From assembly GCA_965644295.1 (NCBI GenBank), contig CBFFRP010000378.1:451821-515820 (forward strand): DNA of 64,000 nt. Direction: 5' to 3'. Position numbers and translations under genes: made by a program. Positions 33,804 through 46,257 of the stretch are shown here, piece after piece; the first letter of the stretch is position 1, and the number at the start of each line of letters is the position of its first letter. The stretch comes from Paraphysomonas bandaiensis (lineage: Eukaryota > Chrysophyceae). The notes under the pieces are model-generated. The model ran no database searches, was not told the origin of the DNA, and saw only the letters and a list, made by a program, of their open reading frames with translations.

Positions 33804-35193
33804 TGTTTTGATACTAGAGTATCCTGTTTTCAACAGAAAATTAAATTTAGTTATGACGTACCTAGTTACTAGATACAATACAGAATAGAATTAACTGCAG
33901 ATTTGACAAGAGAAAACAAGATGTGTGTTAATCATATATAGATAGATATATGTGTGTCGTGTGAATAACTTGTTGGAACACATGATACTCTAAGATAGCG
34001 CCGTATTGAAATACTGTATTACTATGTAACTTTAACGCTGAAGTTATTTTTAAGTAATGGTTGTTATTAAAAGGGGAAAGAAAAATCGCTGGTAGTTTGG
34101 GTGTTTTTTTCACGAGCAATTATTTTCTATCTAGTCAGACAGACCCCAATAATTTTGACTTATACTGCATACGTATTTTCACAGTGAAAATTATAAGTTA
34201 ATGCATGTAGCACCAAATTTACTCCATCTATTCAATGTTGACGCCAACACAGACAAGATGGCAAAATAAATTGAAGTTCTTTCTTTTTTTGCTTCGTATT
34301 GGCACCCCGTGAACAGATGACTTAAAGTTATAGAAGAGGTTTAAAATAGAAAATACAAAGACGATTAATTATACTAAAATAATTTTTAGTATTACCCTTT
34401 GATGATAAATTAGAAAATTTAAGGAGTATATTACTATATCAAGCTTACTAAATATTACTTTTCTTTCAAATTTATTACCAAAGAGACAACCTAGTTTTCT
34501 TACATATGCGTAATAGATGCCTTAAAATTTGAGTAGAAAACAATGCTCTTACCTATTTAAGTGGTTTATAATCTCATCAAGTCCATGGGATTATTCAGAA
34601 TTCTCACATGTTAGCTAAACATGTAAAGAAAAGAAAAAAGAACAGCTGGTAGTTCACGGTCATTAGCCCAATGTTACAGAACGTTTACGTGCTGGCGCGG
34701 AAGAGCAGTCCAATGAGAATGGTGCATAGTTACACCTATGGTCAAATAGCATATCAGCATTTCATTGTGTGCAACTCATATGCATGTACACAAGCACTAT
34801 AACTTAGATAATGTACTACAAAATCCATTACACTACATGATTCTTCCGCTCCGCAGTTATGATACCGATATATTGAGTAGTTCCAGTGTTCGTTAAAATA
34901 CCCTCCACCCTGTTATTGGATAGAGTGTATGTATCCAGATATCCATATCCATATCCATATAAAAATCACCCTTTTTGTGAAATAGAGTCATCAAAAAACT
35001 GTTTTTTGCCTGATCGACAGTGTATTCCCACTCACACAGAATACGGAATAGTATCTAAGAATTCCTACAGTGTGTAGGTATGGATACTGCTGTACAGCAA
35101 GTATGCGGAACACTGGCCTCACTCTCCTCTTTTGTGTGAACTGTGAAGTCTCTATTGTAGTTTATTAGCGTCTACAGCAGTGTATTAGAGCAG

Positions 35194-35204
35194 CATATAT
35201 ATAC
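35194..35204 (+). promoter_or_regulatory. TATA-like box
   Basis: CATATATATAC ends 24 bases before the start codon of the PAH-domain gene. Position suits a TATA box with a very short leader, but such runs are common in this AT-rich sequence. Confidence 0.3.
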
Positions 35205-35228
35205 ACCTCCTGCTCCACCTCTCATTGA

Positions 35229-36836
35229 ATGTCTACCTCTGGAAACAATCAAACCGATCACCTTACTCACCTAGCGCAGATAGCTGCGGGGTTTGCTGGT
35301 CAGCCAGTGCCCTCTGTCCATGCTCTTAAGTCTCTGTTAAAGCCCTCTGACACACCCATAGATTCTCAAACCTTATCAGATGTACGGGACGGGTCTACAC
35401 AGACTATAACAAGTCTACGTGATGCATCTGTGCAGACGGGGGGATCCACAGGGCAAGGAACAGGTACAGATGTACCTATGGCCCCTCATCACTCTCCCGA
35501 CGCTGAGGTATTGGATCTCATGTATGGACCCTGGTGTAGACTGTGAATATGATTGTTTCAGGGTTTTCTAGAGAGAGTTAAGGCAACAGTAGGGGAAGAC
35601 AACTACCGTCAGTTCATAGATATAATGTCTGATATTCGTGTGAATTTCGTGAACCATCGAAAAGATCTTGTCATGGAGGTAGGATTTTAAATTGCTTTTG
35701 GTGCTGTGCTATTATGCACAATGCTATTATGATTGATACTTATAGCGCGGGTAATATGGTATGTACAGAAATTGGATACTGTGAAGGCTATGCTCACCCA
35801 TGAGAGTCCTACACTTCGAATGGAACTGGATGATTACTTTCCCGTGTTGCATGCCTTTAAATCCCGCCATGAGTTGGAGCAGCAAACATTTGAACGAAGT
35901 CGTCTTCAATTTCAGCTCTGGAATCACAACCAAATGACCAGACAGCAGAGACATGATAGTAATTTATCGACAACAGAGAGAAGTAGTAGTGGAGAAAACG
36001 CCCGAGTGGGTGCAGAGTGGTGGATACGCGCTCTAGGACGCGTGAATAACGACCAATGGACAGCAAACAGTCGACCGTTTAATCCGTACGTTCATCCTGT
36101 TCCTTTCCCGGCGTACCAATCTCAACTGCAACAGTACCATCAACACTTGCATCAACTCCAGCAGCAAATACATCATGTGCCGTATTATTCGCCATATAGT
36201 TACGGACAGTCTGCCTTACCGATGTCGAGTGCCACAGACACTACCCGAAGGCACAAATCGCGCAGCAGAGCGTCTAAGAGATCTCCAGCGGACATATGCT
36301 CACCAGTGCCTGAGGAACAAGCCTCTAGTGCCGTATCTGCGCGTGTAGATAAACGGGCAAAGACGACTCAAAGCACATCAATCACCAGTGTGGACTCCCA
36401 GAAAAATAGTATTAGAACAAACCCCGTGTCCAATGTAAATGCTTTAGACCGCAGCTTTTCCTCCTCTCCCCAACAGATGGTAGCTGTGGAAAATACTGGT
36501 ACTAGCATGCACTTTCAGCATATTGAAAGCCCTGGATCTAGTGTGGTTGATGATATACAGCGACGTTCCGATACACCACCAAGCGTAGGGATCGGAGGGT
36601 TGTCCAGTGATTATAACTCAAGCGGATACTCTGTAGCGGTATCAAAGCCTGTTCATACACACAATGAAATGCCAGCTTCCCCCACCGACAGCTCCACTTT
36701 ATCCCTCCTCACTCTTCCTTCTACATGGACAGACGATATCGAGACTCGTCTACAATCAGGCGAGCGTTCTACTTACTCCCCACATCGTCAGCATGGCGAT
36801 ATGTATGCAAACACCAGTGATTTTCGTACTGTGTAG
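35229..36836 (+). CDS. PAH-domain (SIN3-like helix bundle) protein
   Basis: Three phase-0 exons (35229-35507, 35562-35678, 35769-36836) give 487 residues. After a Ser/Thr-rich 90 residues, exon 2 and the start of exon 3 form one PAH-like four-helix unit: FLERVKATVGEDNYRQFIDI, then DIRVNFVNHRKDLVMEKLDT, VKAML, and LRMELDDYFP at the position of the usual FNxFLP. PAH units of SIN3 bind short helices of transcription factors. Only one unit is present, against three or four in SIN3. The remaining 350 residues are disordered, with Gln/His/Tyr-rich and Ser-rich tracts and a possible basic nuclear signal (RRHKSRSRASKR). A nuclear scaffold role is inferred. A SIN3-like identity is not established. Confidence 0.62.
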
Positions 36837-37083
36837 TGTCTCCATTGTGGTATCCAATATCAATGCATGTTTTTTGTATCTCCTTCATGGGATTTATTTC
36901 TTCATCTTTCGATTCACTATAGAGCAATTTTTTTGAGTTTACACTTTGTATTATTTGAATAAAAAATAGTAATGCAAAGAAGTTAATATGTGGCGAAAGT
37001 ACTTTTTCAGTGTTAATTATCGCTGCAGGATTTGAAGGCTGAAAGTCGTACTTTTCATCTTTTCATTGTATTGAAAGTCTTGT

Positions 37084-37260
37084 TATTAGCAATAGGCGTT
37101 AAAAACCTGCACCAACGTAGTAGCTAGATGAATGCTAGACAAACTAGTTAGACCTCTACCTGTAACTAATCAGTACACACTTTTTTATCCTACTATTTAA
37201 CGCTACGGAAGCTGCTTGTGCGTCGCCGCAAGCACCAAGGTGCGACTATTTCCGCTCTGA
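37084..37260. repeat. Repeat family L end, copy 1
   Basis: It matches 48952-49115 (TTATTAGCAATAGGCGTT, ACCTCTACC, GTAACTAATCA, TTAACGCTAC, then GTGCGTCGCCGCAAGCACCA). The second part also occurs inverted at 50318-50374. Confidence 0.65.
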
Positions 37261-38245
37261 GTTCTTAAGGTGAACATCCCGGATGCTTGACTTCAGCTGG
37301 CAGCTCAATTCCCCGGTTACCCTTCAGGTAGGCCCTATCCTGGATGCCCTTGAGGTGGGCCCATTCCTGGATGCCTGTTTGTTCGCGAGTGGCCCAAGGA
37401 CATCTACACAAGTTGTGACACTTATTAGTGTCCCTTGTACCACACAAGCATTCGGCTATGAGTGGGCAGATCTATATATTGTACGTTTTAGTTTCCGGGA
37501 GAAATATCTCCGGTACTTATACCCCAGAACACCACGAAGAAGACTTTGTTGAGGGAACCTTTTCAGTGTCTTAATATCTTTAAGTATAGACAACAACATC
37601 ACCATAATCAACTGTTGTTTTTTCTTTCTCATTATTATTGTGTTGATGTTCCTTATATCTACTCAGCAGTATCATTTTCGAGTTAAGTGTTATTCTTGTT
37701 CTCTTATAGGCTTATAGGACAATTTAGCCCTGCAAAGCTCTGTTTGATTTCATTCAAAACCATGCACACAATAATACTGTTGATGATTCGTCCTATGTTT
37801 CAAAGTTTACTAGTATTGCAAGTCTCATTATTTCAGTGCTTAACTCTGATATCGTACTACTAAACGCTACGAAAGCTACAAACTTGTGCGTCATCACTTT
37901 CTCTCTAACACTCAAAACAAACGCAGTGAGCAAGCAGAATGTTGATATACCTCTCAACTGCTGACTTCAGGACTTTTGAGTCCTTAAGGTGAACAGCCCG
38001 GATGCTGGGCTTTAGCAGGCAGATCAATACACCGGATGCCCTTGAGATGGGCCCATTCCCGGATGCCTGTGTATTCGTCAGGAGCCCAAAGACGTCTACA
38101 CAAGTAGTGACACTAAAATTACTGTCGCTTGTACTACACAAACATTCGACCATGAGTGGGCAGATCTGTATCTGCTGATTATATATTATGGCTCACGTTA
38201 GTTCTCGGAGAAATTTCTCCGGTAGTTTTATCCCCCGGAACACCA
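37200..38245. repeat. Diverged tandem duplication within family L
   Basis: The segment 37200-37530 is repeated at 37855-38245: both share TTAACGCTAC/TAAACGCTAC, CCCGGATGC, GATGCCCTTGAG, GGGCCCATTC, GATGCCTGT, TCTACACAAGT and GAGTGGGCAGATCT in order. It is an older duplication, about 75-80% alike by eye. Confidence 0.6.
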
Positions 38246-38327
38246 CGCTAAGAGATGAGAGTCCGACTTTATTGACGGTAATATATTGTTATTAGGGTTC
38301 TATAGTTCTATATAAGTTCTATTATTT

Positions 38328-38640
38328 TAATCACGGGCTATATAAGAAGGAGGCTATATATCAACCCGCGCTTCAGTTGAAGGATGGAATATAACTTGGA
38401 GTGTTTGATGATCAGCTTTAGATAGTTGGCTCATCCTTGTGGTTTCTCTACAAAAAGTGTACCATAATGAATTCCCATACAAATGACTGTCAATATCATA
38501 ATTGAGATAGAAGAGAGCTTCTGTTGAACCGAATGTTGAAGTTGAATGTCTCTATGTGCCCGGTGCTGAGTGCTGATATGAGCGCTCTGTTGAGCCCAAT
38601 TCAGGTTTACAAAAGCTTTTTTGAGACAAATGGGGGATAA
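38328..38640. repeat. Repeat family F, inner part, copy 2
   Basis: It starts with the left arm seen at 29640 (TCACGGGC...GGAGGCTATA...CCCGCGCT) and runs straight into the 260-base block shared with 30218-30480. Confidence 0.6.
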
Positions 38641-39649
38641 CAATATGTTGATATATTTTCGGCGCTAAAAAGAAAACATTAGCTGGATCAAGGTTACCAC
38701 AGATTGATGACAACTCAATAACAATGCAGCAGCTAGTACTCTACGTATTCGAACTCTTCGTCCTCATTCTCGTCATAATCGGACGGTCTATATATTACTT
38801 CAATCCAATATATTTTTACCTGGCCTTGGTCATTATATGAGGAGAAGGAACGTAAGATTGAGATGGAGGACTCTCCTAGAACTTATCTTGTTGGTAGAGT
38901 CGTAAGAGTAATGTTAGAAGGATATGATCCTTCTACCCCTAGTGACACAGTTCATAAAAATTAAATCAGGGCTGTGGGTACACGGGTACACTATGTGGAT
39001 TATGGACTAGATGACTAGATGAGCCAGGGTTGAATACCCTTGTATCACACTTTTTGTGGCCACTTCAACTACTGATTTACTATTACTACAGGTGATACCT
39101 TTCAACATTATATAATTATCACTCATGATCCTGACTATTAGACATTATGTGTAAAGTATGTCAATTTATTGAAGTTGTATGAGCGATGCAACCGGTCAAC
39201 TAAATACGTGGGTAAACGACGAGTTGAATATATATATGATGAATCATAGGCTCCTAATCCGTTTATGCTTGTCTTTAAACTATCTTGATATGTCTTAGTC
39301 GTATATTTATCCTGTATAGAGTGTATATATCGAGGATATTTAGGAACTCTTCTAAGCAAGAAGTTATCTGAAAGGCAGAGTAGTAGAGTAAAACGAGCGC
39401 TGGGTTCTCCCATTTTCGGCAAACAGACTCACAAATATTGTTGCACTATACCGTATGAATAAAACATTGTTATGGGGATAACTAATGAAAGATGGAATGT
39501 TTACTCACAATCAGTGCACGTTATTAACTTGTAGTTATCTGATAACACCGCACCTACTTCAAAATTATTGACCGTAAAGTCAATATAACTAGCAGCTATC
39601 ATACAGCTGCTGTATATTGAGAATTCGTATGCAGAGAGTACTGTATACG

Positions 39650-39757
39650 TCGAGATATGCTCTCCACGTAACAGTAATAGTAAGTGGCGTTATGAATAGA
39701 GAGTACATTCGAGATATACTCTCCACGTAACAGTAATAGTAAGTGGCGTTATGAATA
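39650..39757. repeat. Tandem pair, 60-bp period
   Basis: Two copies of CGAGATATRCTCTCCACGTA followed by ACAGTAATAGTAAGTGGCGT and TATGAATA, at 39650 and 39710, differ by one base. Confidence 0.7.
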
Positions 39758-40550
39758 AGTATCATTGCGCTCCTGTAGCAATATGCATCGGCCTTTCTTC
39801 GTACTGCTTGTTTTCATCAAAACATAGAAATCGCGATATACTGAGTAGGACACGGGGAAAATCACCCTTTACATAGTACGAACTGTGTGTGTACAATGAA
39901 CGGTAAGCAGTATCTTGATATCCGGATAACTAGATATGGGATATACAGAGCAGTACAGGCAGCTCGCGATATAACGCGATAGGTGTCCGCGAAAGGAAAT
40001 CGCGATATAGGTTTTTAGGGAAAACGTAGCGGTGACCAGTGACGCATCGTTCCTTATTCGGCACCATTATTTCTACACCACAATCCAAAATTCTTTCCAC
40101 TAGAAGCCTTCCATTTCTCACATAGCTCTGATTGCTCTTTAACGGTTCGTGACTTCCTGCTTTCTGGCTCACGACGCTTCATTGATCATTCAATTCTTCT
40201 TATAACACCACCTGCTAACATACGACTATAGTGATACAAGATCCTATCAGTGACGGAATACCACTGCGACTACACAAAAACCCGGGTTTTATAGTATAGA
40301 GAATGTGGTGGGTGAAAGAAATACAGGAAGCGCGTTATATCGCGAGTGACCTATGGCCTGCCGTATACCCATGTATAACCTGTATTCAGTTGGATGGTGT
40401 ATATGGTATGTGACGTCGATGAGAGAGCGATACTTGTCATAGCTACATTCGCTTGCTTGTATTGGTATAGCGGTGTAGTAATTTGCTATATATATACATA
40501 TATCACATATATCAACCTCACCGCCCACCTTATTGAGATTATTTATACTT

Positions 40551-42347
40551 ATGGTTGCTGTAACCCTTATCGTATCATGCGCAGCGTTTGCTGCCATGGG
40601 CTACGCTATCATTGTGTTTGTTATCAAGGCCTGGACGTTGAGAAAATTCCGCGGCCCACATGCGTTACCAATCGTCGGCTGCTGTTATAACCCCAAGGCA
40701 TTTTCTTTATTCCGATACATGGCAACTCTCAGGAAAGAATTCGGGAAAATATTCGTGATGTTTTTGTTTCACAAGGCCTATCTGGTCACCCTGGAGCCAA
40801 CTATTGTCCGCAGAGTTCTCTCCGATACCAAGGCCTTTGTTAAGGGGGTAGACTACAGTGAACAATTCAGTTTGGTTTTTGGTGATGGTCTTGTTACCTC
40901 GAGAAACGACAAGCACAAGGCAGATCGTGCCATATTTGGTAAATATTTTATTCGTGGAAACATTGCCAAGTACATGCCGTCTGTGTGTGAGATTTCCAAC
41001 GAAGCGATTGACCAACTTATCGACGGGGAAATGGGGTCAGCAAAGAGTTTGACGTTGGATATTGAGTTCTTCTTTGCCAGGCTTGCTCTGCGTGAGTTCA
41101 TGAACTTCGCTGCGGGCACCACTTATCGGAACGACCTTCCCCGCGAGAAAGAGGTATTCATGATGTTGAGTTGTATGTTTGCGACTTGTGGTTTACTTTA
41201 GTGTGCCAGATCTGCAAGATTGTGTCTGACGGTAGCTGTGCGATGGGAAATATTATTATGTTTAGCATTCCACAGTATGATTTCATGCCATATGTTAAGA
41301 CTGCAAGATCTGTTCGCACAGAGGTAGGAACTTTGTCGTCGCCGTCACATTATTTAAATGGATGTAGACACATTGGCAGCGAGTGTGAATCTATGTAGTA
41401 TGTATATAATGATACTTTTGCAGCTGTGGAAGGATTTCGAGCCCATTGTCGAGGAGCGTCGTAAACTAATGCAGTCAGGACAGGCATACCCTGACGACTG
41501 CATTACCGCCATGATCGAGGCCAATATGAGCGAGATAGATATTATTGACCACACAGTCACAATGATATCAGCTGGGCACGATACCACTGCATACTTTTCT
41601 GCATATGTATGCCTTCTTCTCGCGGAGCACCAAGATGTACAGGAAAAACTTCGCAACGAGATATTCGAGCAGCTCGGTGAGTACCTGCACTCTCCTGTTG
41701 CCATAATAACGAATTAGATGTGTCTGTATTAATGCTGACTTTTGTAGGTGATCGTATCGACATATCTGCTGATGAGATTACTGGACTTAAATACTTACAC
41801 CAGGTACGCTACATTATTTTCATCTGGGGTGTCTCATTTTATAATTAATGCTTCCAATAGGTGTTGCAAGAGTGCCTCCGACTATATGCAATTATACCAT
41901 GCGTTACTCGATATGCTACAACGGATGTCACTATCAAGGATGCCGGAGTGGATGGGGCTGATGTGACTATCCCTAAGGGAACCGATGTGATGATTCCTAT
42001 GTACCTCCTCAACCGGGACCCAAGCATTTGGACTAATCCTTCCAAGTTTGACCCTGATCGGTACGTTAGATATATATTTTTGTATGTTATTTTCATTTTC
42101 TTTCTTCGGATGCAGCTTTGAGGGTAAAGGAGATTACACCAATGCTCGGGCCGGATTCTTTCCATTCGGTTACGGGTCTCGTACTTGCATCGGCAACACA
42201 CTGGCGCAATTGGAAGCCTCAGTTTTCATGTGTCACCTCCTGCGCCGATTCCGTTTCCGCCCAGAGCCTGGATTTAAAATCAACATTAATGCAGGGATTT
42301 CTCTCACTACCTCCAATGGAGTGCGTGTTGTGCTGGAGCGTGTGTAA
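40551..42347 (+). CDS. Microsomal cytochrome P450 (CYP4/CYP46-like clan)
   Basis: Six exons (40551-41172, 41202-41323, 41424-41676, 41748-41803, 41861-42060, 42116-42347) give 494 residues. An N-terminal anchor (about 1-25) places it in the ER membrane. Helix I has ISAGHDTTA, helix K has the E-x-x-R pair in QECLRL, the PERF-like region reads FDPDR, and the heme loop is FGYGSRTCIG with Cys442 as iron ligand. Length and motifs fit a complete class II enzyme that needs a separate P450 reductase. Sequence style recalls the CYP4/CYP46 clan, whose members hydroxylate fatty acids or sterols; the substrate here is unknown. The first intron is only 29 nt by my model; phase demands it. Confidence 0.9.
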
Positions 42348-44454
42348 ACCTAGCCAACTACTCCTTTGGAAGTGCGATCTAAAGTTCTTATGTCACTCAT
42401 ATCACTCTTTTACATATATTATCCACTTGAGCGATCGTATGGATGTGAATTATGACTAGACTTTTCATGTTTATTCTGCAATCATACGATATGTTCGGTG
42501 TATTTTTCTCATATGCTCATGGAAAGAAACGGCGCATGCTTATCTGCGTTCACACTAGTATGTATCATGATGGCACCACAGAAAGTAAAATTTCGAAATT
42601 AGTGAATAAGTAGGAAACATGTTGGTTTAGTACTGTACTTTGTTTGACTTGAGTACGGAATTCATAGACCTTAACGATAATGAGATGCCTAATCTTCTTT
42701 ATAACTGTCAGTTGAAGAATTACAACTGTAGGACATGAATTAATGATATGATGTAAATTGTAAAATACAGATAAACTTTGACTGTATAAGATCATGTCTA
42801 TCTAAGATATGATAGTGTTGATTGGTAAGAGGTAAGAGAGATTATACATTCGGTGACGACAATGAGTGATAAGATATAGAATTAACGATATAGGATAAGG
42901 TGATTATAATTTTATTTTACTAATTGAGTGAGTAATTGGCTTTTTTTCGATATGTCTATCCATGCACGACTGAATGCAACATATTGAAATATCTATTCCT
43001 CAAATGGTTAGAAGAAGTTTTCCAACTTTGGGTATAGGTAGCTATAGTAGTGTATAATAGTAACTACTACCAGTCATACTAAATGTTTCTCTTTTATATC
43101 TATATTTAACCTGTGCTATTGATTTCATCATTACATTAAATAGGAAGGACAAGTGGAGTAGGAAAGACAAATGAAAATTTTATAAAAACTAATCAACACA
43201 CGTTACCGGATGTTGATGGCTCAGTGGACAGGCATGGATAAAAACACGACTATCTAACTTGTAGATAATATTCGTGGGTTGGTGATCATGTGGTCTAATT
43301 ACTAGACCTAAGAATGCCAGTGGTATAGACGCATGTATTTAACTGCGGATAGATTATATTACTATACTACAATAGTATTACGGTTAGAAAAGTATTACAA
43401 AAGTATTGTTCCTTTGTACTGATTTCTCAGTCATCTCGGCAAGCTTATCGCGGAACACAACATGCGTCATCACATCTTACCCTCTTGACAGCCAGTTAAT
43501 CGTATCCAACAATAAATAGATATGCAGTGTAAGTCAGGCATAACGAACAACATGTTGTAATTATAATAATTGAGCCTGATTTGTGGTTCCATCAACACTA
43601 TTGACACCATTGACACCTCGTTTACTTGCGATACTATTGCAATGTATTAAAATTAATCGTTACTACGGTACTAAACAATGAGACATCAAGAGACTGTGTT
43701 TCATCTGTAAAAATAAAGACTAAATATACCATTGCTATATATTGTTCCCTAGTCATTGTATATATATAATTCGAATAAGGGTCATGTCGTACACCTTGTT
43801 TCGTTCCTCACGGTCCAACATCCAACATGCAACGTGTAATTTGTACATGTAATGATGGTAAAGTAAAAACTTTTCAATCAATGAACCTGTCAGCGTGATA
43901 ACTTTTGCTTTCGAAAATCCTCATAATCAACAAGCGCCATACATGTGTCTGTGATGGTTCAGTCGTGCATTGATAGACTTATCGAAAAAAAGTCACTTAC
44001 TCAGTGAGTGAATAATCAAGCAACTTATACTCTTGAGCGAGTGAGAGGGTCTCACTTTCATGCTATATTGTGGTCCATAACATACTATGAATTGGAAGAC
44101 TAGATATCCAGTAGAGCGATATGGGTGTGTATCATACCCTCCCATAGCCGATATACATCAATATATAGTGATATACAGCAGTATATACAGTGATTCGGCA
44201 GCTGCAAATCATAGACCAAAAACTGGGTTTTGCTGACAAAACTGGAGGTTTGTGCAGAGCTGTAGAACATTCATGCTGACTGTGTTTGGGGGGTGTATGT
44301 GTTCTGTTTTGAGTGTATGAGTATACAGGCAGAGCAGCAGTATACCTGAGTGTGCTGTAAAATTATTAATTATTGATTGTCCCCCACACATATAATCACA
44401 TATATATCGTACAATAAATCGCTTCACCTATCAAATCCTCGTCAATTGCTCAAC
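42348..44454. other. Empty AT-rich gap
   Basis: No supported gene in 2.1 kb. A stretch at 43980-44040 has alternating ACTCAGTGAGTGA-type palindromes. Other ORFs are short and low in complexity. Confidence 0.45.
44399..44409 (+). promoter_or_regulatory. TATA-like box
   Basis: CATATATATCG lies about 45 bases upstream of the NDUFS7 start codon, similar to the site at 35194. Evidence is position and sequence only. Confidence 0.3.
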
Positions 44455-45217
44455 ATGATCCGCACCCTCTCATCCTCCGTCCGTAGAGCAGGTATTTTTA
44501 TTGTCTGTCGCAGCCGTATTACTTACAATTTTCCTGCTCAGGATTATCTGTGAGAAATATTCACTCCAGTGCTCTCAGTCAGGCATCTGTAAGTTTGCTG
44601 CCTCGCTATTTTATATTATCAATATTTCCCACAGATTTCACCGGCGGATAGAGTCATGCAGACCGAAAATGTCGACAAGTTATTGAACACCACTCGCGAT
44701 GGAGTGGGTATGTAATATTTTTTCTTTAACTACGAGTCTTACAGTTCTGTCTATAGAATTTGTGGTATCAGGCATCGATCAGCTGGTAAACTGGGCCCGA
44801 AAGGATTCTCTCTGGCCAATGACCTTTGGACTAGCTTGCTGCGCCGTTGAGATGATGCACTCCGCCGCTTCCAGGTACGATATGGAGCGATGTGGGATGG
44901 TATTCCGTGCCTCCCCACGTCAATCAGACGTTATGATTGTTGCCGGAACATTGACTAACAAGATGGCCCCGGCTCTCCGGAAGGTGTATGATCAAATGCC
45001 TGAGCCAAGATGGGTTGTGTCCATGGGTAGCTGTGCCAATGGTGGCGGATACTACCACTACTCCTACGCCGTTGTGAGAGGATGTGATCGCATCGTCCCG
45101 GTCGATATTTATGTTCCTGGGTGCCCGCCTACCGCTGAGGGCCTTCTGTATGGAATGATGCAGCTTCAGAAGAAAGTTAAGGCCAACAGATCACTCCTCC
45201 TCAAGCTGCGCAAATAA
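44455..45217 (+). CDS. NDUFS7: Mitochondrial complex I subunit NDUFS7 (PSST/NuoB)
   Basis: Four exons (44455-44491, 44542-44588, 44635-44707, 44757-45217) give 205 residues. It holds iron-sulfur cluster N2, the last electron carrier before ubiquinone in complex I. The first 30 residues ([18 protein letters not shown]) are a typical mitochondrial targeting sequence. The core is very conserved: [18 protein letters not shown] with two cluster Cys, [29 protein letters not shown] with the third Cys, and [12 protein letters not shown] with the fourth. Substitutions such as [12 protein letters not shown] against the more common MAAPRYDMDRFG are mild. Being nuclear-encoded with introns, it is the functional copy. 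Confidence 0.97.
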
Positions 45218-45523
45218 GAAAACACCAGTTTTGTTATCTAGTCTGAGCAGCAGGCAATTCCTACATATTTCGTAATAATTTGTGACATTGGTGGCATTGT
45301 AGCAATCTTTTTCCAAATCTTTTATAGTGACTGCGTAACTACTTGCAAACAACAATTCCACACTAACTAGTCACACTTTATTCGTTTATTAAGATAGAAA
45401 TCTCCATATTTCAGCGTACATTACAAATAAACACAGGTACTTAATTTGGCATGCCAATTTATCTCACTGTACTAGAATAAGTTAGAGTGAAGAAAAGAAT
45501 TAAATGCTGCTGAACTATATAGA
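45218..45523. other. Short gap before MITE
   Basis: 306 AT-rich bases between NDUFS7 and the inserted hAT-type element; nothing else is seen. Confidence 0.4.
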
Positions 45524-46257
45524 GTATAGATCAGGGCCTGGTAACCGTTAATAGCTCATTAATAGTAGTCCAGTTCCCGGCAACTAACTTAAAGTAGATA
45601 ATACCGCTCATAATAGATAGTGTGGTGCTCCCTTAATTACTATTTTTTTATTAAATAGAAGACTACGAATTGTAACTACATCAGGGTCTTCTTGCAGGGT
45701 TTCGTGGAGGGTATAAGCATATAAGCATCCCACAAAATGTAATAGGCTCGTAGGAATTGCAACTATTCTGAACGATATAGATTCATGTTTCTACGTTCAA
45801 GTGTGGTTATCAACTTTGCACTACCAAAGAACCTCTCAACAACAATAGATTGTGCTTCAATCTATTTTTATGAAAGTTTTCTAGGTGAAATACACATATT
45901 TTCAATGTTTCTTTTAGAGTTTTTGGGTATAAGAGAACGTTGCTATGCATACCTAGATATTGCTCAGGAAACTATTCTCTAAAATTACAGATCATTCAGA
46001 AGATAGTGAACAAGGTTGCCACAAAGTACCTGCAGAGTTGCATGCACATTATTCTCTAATATTGTTTAGAGTTTTTTCGGAGTATAGAAGAGATACTGTA
46101 TTACCTTAGAAACACTCAGTACTATATATAGCAGTACAGGCCATTAATGGTATGTCATTATAATGGCATTAATGACAAATATCCCTGCAATTATTATGGC
46201 ATTACCATTAATGGCCATTGCCATTACCATTAACGGCTAACAGGCCCTGGTATAGAT
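45524..46257. mobile_element. hAT-type non-autonomous element with 8-bp target duplication
   Basis: The element spans 45532-46249 (718 bp). It begins CAGGGCCTGGTAACCGTTAAT and ends with ATTAACGGCTAACAGGCCCTG, inverted repeats of 21 bp with two or three mismatches. It is bracketed by perfect 8-base duplications GTATAGAT at 45524-45531 and 46250-46257. A CAGGG terminus with 8-bp duplications is the signature of the hAT superfamily. No transposase is encoded; the longest frame (45785-45982) has no DDE or BED features. Subterminal CATTAATGGCATTA repeats may be transposase-binding sites. Confidence 0.85.

Larger units (their letters stand above)
33158..35228. other. AT-rich gap with one transposon fragment
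   Basis: Apart from the hAT-like fragment at 33646-33803, the 2 kb hold no supported gene. A short ATCCAT microsatellite lies at about 34938-34960. Confidence 0.5.
36837..40550. other. Repeat-rich intergenic region
   Basis: No supported gene in 3.7 kb. It holds a diverged tandem duplication (37200-37530 and 37855-38245), a copy of repeat family F (38328-38640), possible family-F coding fragments (38822-38962) and a 60-bp-period tandem pair (39650-39757). A group of TCGCGATA-type palindromes lies at about 39830, 39967, 40005 and 40339, upstream of the P450 gene. A 42-codon frame on the minus strand at about 40055-40180 starts MKRREPESRKSR but has no known relatives. Confidence 0.5.

Noticed and set aside
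39010-39050. Possible TpsiC arm AGGGTTGAATACCCT
   Set aside because: No acceptor stem or D arm upstream; it is an isolated short stem-loop.
43208-43300. tRNA-like A-box (TGGCTCAGTGG)
   Set aside because: No B-box or TpsiC arm follows at tRNA distance and no cloverleaf can be drawn.
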